Below the pieces are notes generated by a model. That model was given only the letters and a program-made list of their open reading frames with translations, made no database searches and was not told the origin of the DNA. This document shows positions 6,144-12,366 of a DNA stretch of 12,366 nucleotides, piece by piece. The DNA is from UPXZ01 sp035402725 (GTDB lineage Bacteria; Bacteroidota; Bacteroidia; Bacteroidales; Paludibacteraceae), in NCBI GenBank assembly GCA_035402725.1, contig DAONDU010000076.1:1-12366 (forward strand). The letters are read 5' to 3'. The number at the start of each line of letters is the position of its first letter. The first letter of the stretch is position 1. The translations under genes and the position numbers were made by a program.

Positions 6144-8072
6144 TTATTTCATTTTTCTGATGATGTATTTGTATGTCCCGGTTTTGTTTTTTGACTTCGA
6201 AGTTAATGTGAAACGGTAAATTTCATTACCCCATACCTTTGAAAGCCGAACATCGCTTAAAGCTATAGTGTCTGTGCGGGATGTAAACTGATTTTTGTCA
6301 TACTGTAGTTCCATTTTTCTGTTGCCGGCATCAACCAACAACTTTCCATCTGATTTCACTAATTTTCCCCATACCAGGAAATGAATTTCATTCGGGTATA
6401 TAGCAGCTTTAAGGTTATATTTATCAGTTATCTCCAGCTCATTATCATTTAGTTGATATTTTCTTGTCCAACTCTGAACTGCAGCTGAATCGGAATATGC
6501 TTTTGCTATATCAAGAGAAACTGATTTTTTAACGGCATCGAACACAATATTACCGGCTTTGAAGTCCTTCCCGAATCTTTGTTCCTGCCCGTTAATATCC
6601 GGCAGATTATGATAACCGCTGCGCATTGTCCAGATACTATATCGTTCGGCTCCGAAAGTCTGACGTGTATAGGTCCCTACACCGGCATCGATAAAAACAG
6701 GCATGCCATCCAGCCACAATGAAAATGTTCCGGCATCGTTGTGATTATGGCTTTCTGCATTATAACCTCCTTTGATGGCTGCAAACAGGTTGTTTTTGTT
6801 TCTCAGATAATAAAATTGTGTTTTTGGATAAGCGGTCACTTCCGAAGTAGAAAGCATCGAAGGCGCGTTCATTAACTCCTGATAGTATTTTAATGATTCC
6901 AGTTTTCTGAACATATCGCTCAGATCGCTGTCGTCAGCAAGGGCTTTCTTACCTTGTTTGTGCACAAGATAAGATGCAAACTGTTGCATTTGACTACTGT
7001 TAATTGCTTTCCCATACCTGAAGATCAACCCTGCATCTGATGAAAATCTGGCGGATGCATCTGCGAAGTTGACAACCCAATCGTTTCCCACATAACTTTT
7101 CGAGATGTATTCACCCATATCTTTTATCATTCTATTTTCGAACAGCGTGATTTTATTATTGGTAATCCACGACAATACTTCTAAATAATCATAAAGTTTT
7201 CCGGCAGCATGTGCCCAGTAGGAAGGACCTTCTTCACAGGCTCCGTCTTCTTTTACATAGTTTATGAATTTATCCACTGAAAGCATTGTCTTATATACAT
7301 CTTTGGCGTATTGTGTTTGGTCGTCCTCAAGCAATGCAATGCATTGCAATACATTGCAGTTTATCCAGGGATTCCAGTTGTTCACTAATCCATCCTGTCG
7401 CGGTTTGAAACCCATCCACCAGTAACGGTCTTCTTTTCGGTAGGGCAGAATAATTTTATTATAGAGTTCATCGTGCAGTCTTTTTGAAATCACGGGATTA
7501 ACCTTGTCAAATTCGGTATGCAAAAAATAGTATGTCCAGGCAAGGAATGAACCGAAATCACCGGAACCCAGATCAATTACAACGTCGGTATGCTCGGGAA
7601 GTGTCCGCCCTGTTAGCTGCAGTGGAAGATGAGCCGAAAGTACCCACGAAGTACGTTCACACTGGTAAAAAACACCGTTAATTATTTGATTCAGAAAGCG
7701 CCCTTTTCCTTCAGCGAGTTCTGCCAGTACCAGATCTGCAAGTGCATTTATGTTAGCAGAATTTGGATTTTGCATTACATTCCTGTCACCGCTTCGTTCA
7801 TACTCCAGATAGTCTGTGGCCTTGATTACTTTCCATTCATAACCAAGTTGTTTTTCGCCGCGTTTTATCAGCACGGTTTTATTTTCGGCTGTAAGCTGAT
7901 CCCATCCGCCACGGTCTGAGTACGCAGGATAAGGAACCCATTTACGGTCAGGTATCAGAATTTTCGTTAGATTGTCGACAGTAGCACTCTTTGCAAGTAA
8001 ATCCCTGTTGAAAGGAAACATATAGGTTTGAACTGTCAAAAGGATGAGTAGGGGAGTATAAATACGTTTCAT
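6144..8072 (-). CDS. Heparinase II/III-superfamily polysaccharide lyase
   Basis: I chose the ATG at 8072 (642 residues) because it opens a hydrophobic signal-like segment (MKRIYTPLLILLTVQTYMF). The in-frame ATG at 8141 would add 23 residues across the promoter region. Residues about 90-390 look like the alpha/alpha-toroid domain, with NNWNPWINCN (231-240) and DGACEEGPSYW (276-286); Tyr285 is a candidate catalytic residue. Residues about 415-642 form the beta-sandwich domain with the hallmark SHNHNDAGTFSLW (441-453), VFIDAG (459-464) and SGYHNLP (485-491). By analogy with heparinase II, His444, Asp462 and His488 would bind the structural metal and His442 would be catalytic. These enzymes cleave uronic-acid-containing polymers (heparan sulfate, hyaluronan, alginate, ulvan and others) by beta-elimination. 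The CAZy family cannot be fixed by eye; PL12, PL21, PL33 and PL37 share this architecture. No lipobox is present, so the periplasm is likely. Confidence 0.9.
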   Translation of the reverse strand: MKRIYTPLLILLTVQTYMFPFNRDLLAKSATVDNLTKILIPDRKWVPYPAYSDRGGWDQLTAENKTVLIKRGEKQLGYEWKVIKATDYLEYERSGDRNVMQNPNSANINALADLVLAELAEGKGRFLNQIINGVFYQCERTSWVLSAHLPLQLTGRTLPEHTDVVIDLGSGDFGSFLAWTYYFLHTEFDKVNPVISKRLHDELYNKIILPYRKEDRYWWMGFKPRQDGLVNNWNPWINCNVLQCIALLEDDQTQYAKDVYKTMLSVDKFINYVKEDGACEEGPSYWAHAAGKLYDYLEVLSWITNNKITLFENRMIKDMGEYISKSYVGNDWVVNFADASARFSSDAGLIFRYGKAINSSQMQQFASYLVHKQGKKALADDSDLSDMFRKLESLKYYQELMNAPSMLSTSEVTAYPKTQFYYLRNKNNLFAAIKGGYNAESHNHNDAGTFSLWLDGMPVFIDAGVGTYTRQTFGAERYSIWTMRSGYHNLPDINGQEQRFGKDFKAGNIVFDAVKKSVSLDIAKAYSDSAAVQSWTRKYQLNDNELEITDKYNLKAAIYPNEIHFLVWGKLVKSDGKLLVDAGNRKMELQYDKNQFTSRTDTIALSDVRLSKVWGNEIYRFTLTSKSKNKTGTYKYIIRKMK

Positions 8073-8129
8073 ATCTGTAATTTTATTTTTGTGTAAAATT
8101 ACGGTAAAATAATGTCCATGAAGTACTAT

Positions 8130-8160
8130 AAAAAGACACAAAAAGGGATAAAAAAGTTCA
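8130..8160 (-). promoter_or_regulatory. Candidate regulator-binding site with phased A-tracts upstream of the lyase gene
   Basis: The minus-strand element TGAACTTTTTT (8160-8150) lies 78-88 bp before the lyase start codon and is identical to the copy upstream of beta-helix gene 1. Three A-tracts start at 8130, 8140 and 8150 on the plus strand, exactly 10 bp apart, which should bend the DNA. Possible -7 boxes downstream are weak: TATTTTAC (8111-8104) or TACTTCAT (8125-8118). Binding by the HTCS is inferred. Confidence 0.42.
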
Positions 8161-8176
8161 GGAAGAAAGATTAATT

Positions 8177-8196
8177 AAAAAATACAGCGTTTTTTT
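8177..8196. terminator. Possible weak terminator after the HTCS gene
   Basis: An A6 run (8177-8182) and a T7 run (8190-8196) flank TACAGCG, starting 21 nt after the HTCS stop. On the minus strand this gives A7-CGCTGTA-T6, so a short A-U stem could form ahead of a U-run. There is no G-C stem, so termination strength is doubtful. It lies at the same relative place as the A/T inverted repeat after the sulfatase gene. Confidence 0.22.
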
Positions 8197-8217
8197 ACGA
8201 TCGTTGTTATTTGAGAT

Positions 8218-11200
8218 TTATATCGGTTCGTTATCATCTTCGCTGTCAACTCCCGTGTGTTTTTTACGATAGCCGGAAGGTGAGACGCCAAACTGTTCCT
8301 TGAAACATTTGGCAAAATATTTTGGAGTGTTGAAACCCAACGTATAGGTGATATCGGCAATGTTATATTCCGGGTGGTTAATAAGCAAATCACCTGCTTT
8401 TTTCATTTTGTAATTCAGGATGAAGTCATTTGGTGTCTGACCTGTAATGCCTTTTATTTTGCTGAACAATTTAGTCCGGCCCAATGCCATTTCTGCCGAA
8501 AAGAGAATTATATCAAAATTGGGGTTATCAAGGTGTTTTTCTATTACCGAAAATGCTTTTTCAATAAATACCTTGTCCAATTCGTTCGTGGCTATAATGG
8601 CCGGTGAAATATCGGTTTGTTTACTGAATCTTTCCTGAAGTATTTTTCGTCCATTCACCAGATTGTTACAACGAGTAATTAATACTTTAACGTTGAATGG
8701 TTTTGTAATGTAATCATCCGCTCCCAACCGCAAGCCTTCTATGTTATATTCCATGGCTGTCTGGGCTGTCAGCAGCACAACGGGAATATGACAAACTGAG
8801 AAATTGTTTTTAATTCGAGCACACATTTCACTGCCTGACATGTTGGGCATCATCAGGTCACTTAAAATAATGTTGGGCTGATACTCGATGGCTTTTTTTA
8901 ATCCGTCTTCACCATCAACTGCCGTGTAAATTTTATAAATCGGATCAAATATCTTTGCTAGCATCTCACGCAGTTCTGCATTATCTTCGACTATAAGCAT
9001 GGAGTACGCGTTTTTGTCGGCTTTTCCTTGACTATTGATTATATCCTGCATAAATTCTTCATCGGGAATGTCAGTGTAGTCAACCCGTTGTATGTCAATA
9101 TTTCCGATGTCTGTTTTTTGATCATCAGTGTAGTGCGATGAACCTTTTTTCAGTATTACAGAGAAATCAGTTCCTTTATTTTTCTCGCTGTGAACATCAA
9201 TAGATGCCGCATGCAGTTCAAGAATATTCTTTGTTAGTGCCAACCCAATTCCCGTACCTTGTGATAGATTGTTGATGCTAAGTCCATTCTCAGCCTGATA
9301 AAAACGGTCGAATATTTTTCCCAGGGCTTCGGCTTCGATGCCAATACCGCTGTCAACAATATCAACAATTACATTTTCATCTGTCTGTTTAACCGAAATA
9401 TCTATGGCTCCGTTTTCTTTTGTGTATTTGAATGCGTTGGATATGAGGTTGTAAAATACCTTTTGTATCTGATTCGGATCAAACCAGAGCATTATTTCCT
9501 CTTCCGTGCAATTAAAATTAAATTTGATATTTCTGTATTTAGCGTAGTCGTGAAATGAAAGGTAGATTTCTTTGAGAAAAATAATAAAATTCTGTTCGTG
9601 TACCTTAATGGTCAAAAATCCCTGCTCACTTTTCCTGAACTCCAGCAATTCGTTGATCAGATTTTGCATGTTATGTGTATTTCTCTTGATGTTCAGTATC
9701 TTATTATAAACTGACGGAGCGATGTTGTGAGTCTGCAATAGCATATCCACCTGACCACTGATTAATGTCAGTGGCGTTCTGAATTCATGCGAAATATTTG
9801 TAAAGAACCTGAGCTTTGATTGATTAACTTCTTCAAGTTGCTGTTTTTCTTTTTTCTCATATTCAAGGGATGTTTTCAACAGAAGTTTCGAACGGGTGAA
9901 TGAAAGATATCTTGAAACCGCAAATACTATCACGATGATGTAGAGCAGGTAAGCTATCCATGACTGATAAAAAGGAGGTGACATTTTGATTTCCAGATTG
10001 GTGCTGTCTATAACCGATCCGTCGAGCTGTGATACTGCTTCTAAAATCAACTTGTATTTACCCGGTGTGAGGTTCATGAAATTTAACTTGTTCGAACCCA
10101 ACGGAAGATTTACCCAATCTCCTGAAAGCCCTTGTAATTTATATCTGTACAACGGCTGATTGGCTGAAATGTAATTGTTTGATGCGAACTCTATGGTAAC
10201 TGTTGATTGTTTGTAGTTCAGTTTGATGCTGTTGGTGTAGGGGAGGTTTTTTTTCAAAATCGAAGTTTCGTCGTCAGGCACAATAAGTTTGTTGTTTATC
10301 CATAAATCACTCAGCCTGATATTAAAAAATCGTTGAGGTAATGTAAGTTTATCCTCATAGAATGAAACCATGCCGTTCATCCCGGCCATATATATTTCAC
10401 CGCTTTTCAAAACACATACTCCGCCGTTATAAATGGAGTTTAACGGCAATCCGTTTTCACTTCCGTAGTTGTAGATGTTGTTGTTTTTTGTGTTCAGAAT
10501 GGAAAAACCCTGTGTGGTGGTGGCAATAATATTTCCATTGGGCGATTCAATAATGTTACTGATATAATCATTTTTCAGGTTTGATGTCGCTTTGTCGTAT
10601 CGTGTGAAGTTATCTGTTTTTTCGTTATAGAGGTTGATGCCGCCTCCGACTGTAGCTATCCACACTCGATCCTTCGAATCGATAATGATCTTCACTACGT
10701 TCAGATTGCTTAAACTCGTATTGTCAGCCGGTTTTGGCATATAGCTTTGTAACTTTCCGGTTTTGATATTGTAACGAAATAAACCTCTGCTGGCTATCCA
10801 TAGATTGTCTTTCTTGTCCAGTTTTATATCAACAAAGTAGCTGACCTTTTTGTGAAGTTTTTCCGAAAAGAGTGTAAATTGTTCCGTGTTTTTATCGAAA
10901 AGGTAAAGACCGTTGTAGGTGGCAATTAAGTACTTGTCCTGGTAGGGTAGTATTGTTCGGACGATATCCGATTGTGCAAATCCGGGTTTAATTTCATTCA
11001 GCCGGGTTATTTTGAATGTATTCAGGTCCAGTTTGTTGATTCCTCCAAGATGTAATCCAAGCCAAAGCACCTTTTTTGTCGCATCGTAACAGGCTGTTTT
11101 AATATTGTTGCTGCTTAGCGAATTCGGATTATTCTGCTGACTGGTAAAATTACGGTATGTTTTATCTTTCAGGTTATAATAAATCAACCCGTTGCCTTCG

Positions 11201-12273
11201 GTACACAGAAACAAATTTTCGTTGTCCGCTTCTACAATTGTGCTGATTATCGGAAAAGGTTTGTTCTGGAAAATGCCTTTCTGGAGATTATGGTAGGTGT
11301 AAAAATTCATATCAGGGTTGAAATAATTTACACCTCCAAAATATGTTCCAACCCAAATCGTACCGTGCTTATCCTTCATGAGCGACCATACAGACTCATT
11401 GGAAAGCTGCATGTTGTTGTTTTCATCAATACCGTAGTGCTTGAATGTTCCTGTTGCAGTTGTAAACTTATCCAGTCCATTGTTGGTGCCTATCCAGATA
11501 TTTCCATCATTATCTTCACACACATCCCTGACGAACTCTGAAGATATACCCGTGTTGTTGCCTGCACTTTTTATGTAATTAATGATTTGTCCGTTACGCT
11601 GTAATTTATACAAGCCGTTATGCCAGGTGCCAATCCAGATGTTTTTCTTGCCATCTTCGAAAATTGAAGAAACCTGACTGCAGTCGGGTATAATCTGTTT
11701 TACTTCCTTATTTTCATTGATTATAAAAACTCCCGAAGAAAGTGTACCCAGAAAAATGCGGTTATCCTGTGTCTGATAAATAATCTTTATGGCCGATTTG
11801 CTTTGTTTTAGTTGTGCAAACAGTTTTTTTTCTCCGTCTTTGTATGAGAAAAGATTAATTCCCTCAGCTATCCACAGGTTGTAGCTACCGTAAGAAATTG
11901 CATCAACCTGTTTGCTCTCAATGGACGAGATAGTACTCGTTTGCAGATTGTATTCATCTACCCCGTTTTGGGTCTGAATATAAACTGAACCATTTTGATT
12001 GCCGCATACATTCTTGATTAAACTCCCGGAAAGTGATTGTTCGGAATCTGCCTTCGGCAGAATTACCATCATTGAGTTCCCGCCGTTATATTTATTTACT
12101 CCTTCCCGCGTTCCGAACCATATGCTCCCAAGCTCATCCTGATAAATACTTGTAACGGATAATTGGGACAATCCGTTCCCCATATTGACACTGGAAAAGT
12201 ATATATTGCTTTCAGCTTGTATATGAACCGAAAAGAATATGAAAAATAAAATATGTATTCCTTTTAATCTCAT
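8218..12273 (-). CDS. Hybrid two-component system (HTCS) sensor kinase-response regulator, PUL activator
   Basis: I chose the ATG at 12273 (1351 residues), which opens a signal peptide or anchor (RLKGIHILFFIFFSVHIQA); a TTG at 12288 would add five residues. A periplasmic sensor follows with 14 propeller-type repeats (for example GNIWIGTNNGL and RVWIATVGGG), enough for two seven-bladed propellers over residues about 30-645. Next come a Y_Y_Y domain (about 690-765) and one membrane helix (about 772-790). The cytoplasmic part holds a HisKA domain with phospho-acceptor His829 in SHEFRTPL, and a HATPase with N-box NLISNAFKY (942-950), DSGIGI (974-979) and GTGIGLAL (1006-1013). A receiver domain follows (about 1091-1207; Asp1139, Thr1169, Lys1191). 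An AraC-type helix-turn-helix domain (about 1235-1341) ends with DITYTLGFNTPKYFAKCFK and FGVSPSGYRKK. All catalytic residues are present. In this family an oligosaccharide in the periplasm triggers activation of the adjacent PUL. Confidence 0.97.
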   Translation of the reverse strand: MRLKGIHILFFIFFSVHIQAESNIYFSSVNMGNGLSQLSVTSIYQDELGSIWFGTREGVNKYNGGNSMMVILPKADSEQSLSGSLIKNVCGNQNGSVYIQTQNGVDEYNLQTSTISSIESKQVDAISYGSYNLWIAEGINLFSYKDGEKKLFAQLKQSKSAIKIIYQTQDNRIFLGTLSSGVFIINENKEVKQIIPDCSQVSSIFEDGKKNIWIGTWHNGLYKLQRNGQIINYIKSAGNNTGISSEFVRDVCEDNDGNIWIGTNNGLDKFTTATGTFKHYGIDENNNMQLSNESVWSLMKDKHGTIWVGTYFGGVNYFNPDMNFYTYHNLQKGIFQNKPFPIISTIVEADNENLFLCTEGNGLIYYNLKDKTYRNFTSQQNNPNSLSSNNIKTACYDATKKVLWLGLHLGGINKLDLNTFKITRLNEIKPGFAQSDIVRTILPYQDKYLIATYNGLYLFDKNTEQFTLFSEKLHKKVSYFVDIKLDKKDNLWIASRGLFRYNIKTGKLQSYMPKPADNTSLSNLNVVKIIIDSKDRVWIATVGGGINLYNEKTDNFTRYDKATSNLKNDYISNIIESPNGNIIATTTQGFSILNTKNNNIYNYGSENGLPLNSIYNGGVCVLKSGEIYMAGMNGMVSFYEDKLTLPQRFFNIRLSDLWINNKLIVPDDETSILKKNLPYTNSIKLNYKQSTVTIEFASNNYISANQPLYRYKLQGLSGDWVNLPLGSNKLNFMNLTPGKYKLILEAVSQLDGSVIDSTNLEIKMSPPFYQSWIAYLLYIIVIVFAVSRYLSFTRSKLLLKTSLEYEKKEKQQLEEVNQSKLRFFTNISHEFRTPLTLISGQVDMLLQTHNIAPSVYNKILNIKRNTHNMQNLINELLEFRKSEQGFLTIKVHEQNFIIFLKEIYLSFHDYAKYRNIKFNFNCTEEEIMLWFDPNQIQKVFYNLISNAFKYTKENGAIDISVKQTDENVIVDIVDSGIGIEAEALGKIFDRFYQAENGLSINNLSQGTGIGLALTKNILELHAASIDVHSEKNKGTDFSVILKKGSSHYTDDQKTDIGNIDIQRVDYTDIPDEEFMQDIINSQGKADKNAYSMLIVEDNAELREMLAKIFDPIYKIYTAVDGEDGLKKAIEYQPNIILSDLMMPNMSGSEMCARIKNNFSVCHIPVVLLTAQTAMEYNIEGLRLGADDYITKPFNVKVLITRCNNLVNGRKILQERFSKQTDISPAIIATNELDKVFIEKAFSVIEKHLDNPNFDIILFSAEMALGRTKLFSKIKGITGQTPNDFILNYKMKKAGDLLINHPEYNIADITYTLGFNTPKYFAKCFKEQFGVSPSGYRKKHTGVDSEDDNEPI

Positions 12274-12285
12274 TTCAACCACAAA

Positions 12286-12293
12286 CAAAATTA
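12286..12293 (-). promoter_or_regulatory. Possible -7 box of the HTCS gene
   Basis: The minus strand reads TAATTTTG, an exact match to TAnnTTTG. The transcript start would fall near 12279, leaving only about 6 nt before the ATG at 12273, so this promoter would make an almost leaderless mRNA. The nearest upstream TTTG is 14 bp away, closer than the usual 19-21. The match may be chance in AT-rich DNA. Confidence 0.28.
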
Positions 12294-12311
12294 CGAAAAT
12301 ATTGTTCCAAA

Positions 12312-12324
12312 TGAGATAATCTCA
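12312..12324. promoter_or_regulatory. 13-bp palindrome upstream of the HTCS gene
   Basis: TGAGATAATCTCA is a perfect inverted repeat (6+1+6), 39 bp upstream of the HTCS start codon. It lies 18 bp from the possible -7 box, about where a -33 box would be. It is not seen in the other promoter regions of this window. It could be an operator for a different, dimeric regulator. The remaining 42 bp to the right edge show nothing I can name. Confidence 0.3.
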
Positions 12325-12366
12325 GAGTTTTAACATAAATGTCCCGGCTAAAGAAACATAAATATA

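Noticed and set aside
7331..7358. Repetitive palindromic run of GCAATGC/ATTGCA units
   Set aside because: It is inside the lyase gene and is explained by its codons for NVLQCIALL; no sign of a mobile or regulatory element.
7629..7919. 96-codon open frame on the plus strand inside the lyase gene
   Set aside because: It lies wholly antisense to a well-conserved coding region, and its translation has no recognisable domain.
8073..8141. In-frame ATG at 8141 extending the lyase by 23 residues
   Set aside because: The stretch is AT-rich promoter-like DNA adjoining the phased A-tracts, and MKRIYTPLLILL at 8072 is a normal secretory start.
8175..8393. 72-codon open frame overlapping the 3' end of the HTCS gene in another frame
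   Set aside because: It overlaps the conserved AraC-type helix-turn-helix coding sequence and shows no domain of its own.
12274..12288. TTG start at 12288 for the HTCS gene
   Set aside because: A rare start codon overlapping a possible -7 box; the ATG at 12273 begins the hydrophobic signal segment.

Overview
The window looks like part of a polysaccharide-utilisation locus (PUL) from a Bacteroidetes chromosome, most likely a Bacteroidales-type anaerobe. The signs are a SusC-type TonB-dependent transporter, a one-piece hybrid two-component regulator (HTCS), type IX secretion (T9SS) sorting tails, AT-rich intergenic DNA, few clear Shine-Dalgarno sites and a Bacteroides-type -7 box (TAnnTTTG). 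No rRNA, tRNA, IS element or CRISPR was seen. No gene-free stretch exceeds 300 bp; the longest gaps are about 145 bp.

Every gene is on the minus strand, so transcription runs from high to low coordinates: HTCS sensor-regulator (12273-8218), heparinase II/III-superfamily polysaccharide lyase (8072-6144), serine-type sulfatase (6098-4578), two related right-handed beta-helix proteins with T9SS tails (4431-2683 and 2593-668), and the first 185 codons of a SusC-like transporter (556-1, running off the left edge). The usual susD partner would lie beyond the left edge.

The intergenic DNA suggests how the locus is divided. The lyase and sulfatase genes are 45 bp apart and probably co-transcribed. 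The two beta-helix genes are 89 bp apart, separated by a perfect 13-bp hairpin. The three longer gaps (8073-8217, 4432-4577 and 557-667) each carry the same element, TGAACTTTTTT or a two-mismatch version, about 80 bp upstream of the following start codon and set among A-tracts spaced by about 10 or 20 bp. This is a good candidate for the operator of the HTCS. The HTCS gene lacks this element and has a 13-bp palindrome upstream instead.

Working model (inference): the beta-helix proteins are exported to the cell surface by T9SS and bind or cut a sulfated, uronic-acid-containing polysaccharide. SusC imports the fragments. In the periplasm the lyase and sulfatase finish degradation, and the HTCS double propeller senses a product and activates the operons. 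The polymer cannot be named from sequence alone; a glycosaminoglycan-like or algal sulfated polysaccharide would both fit.
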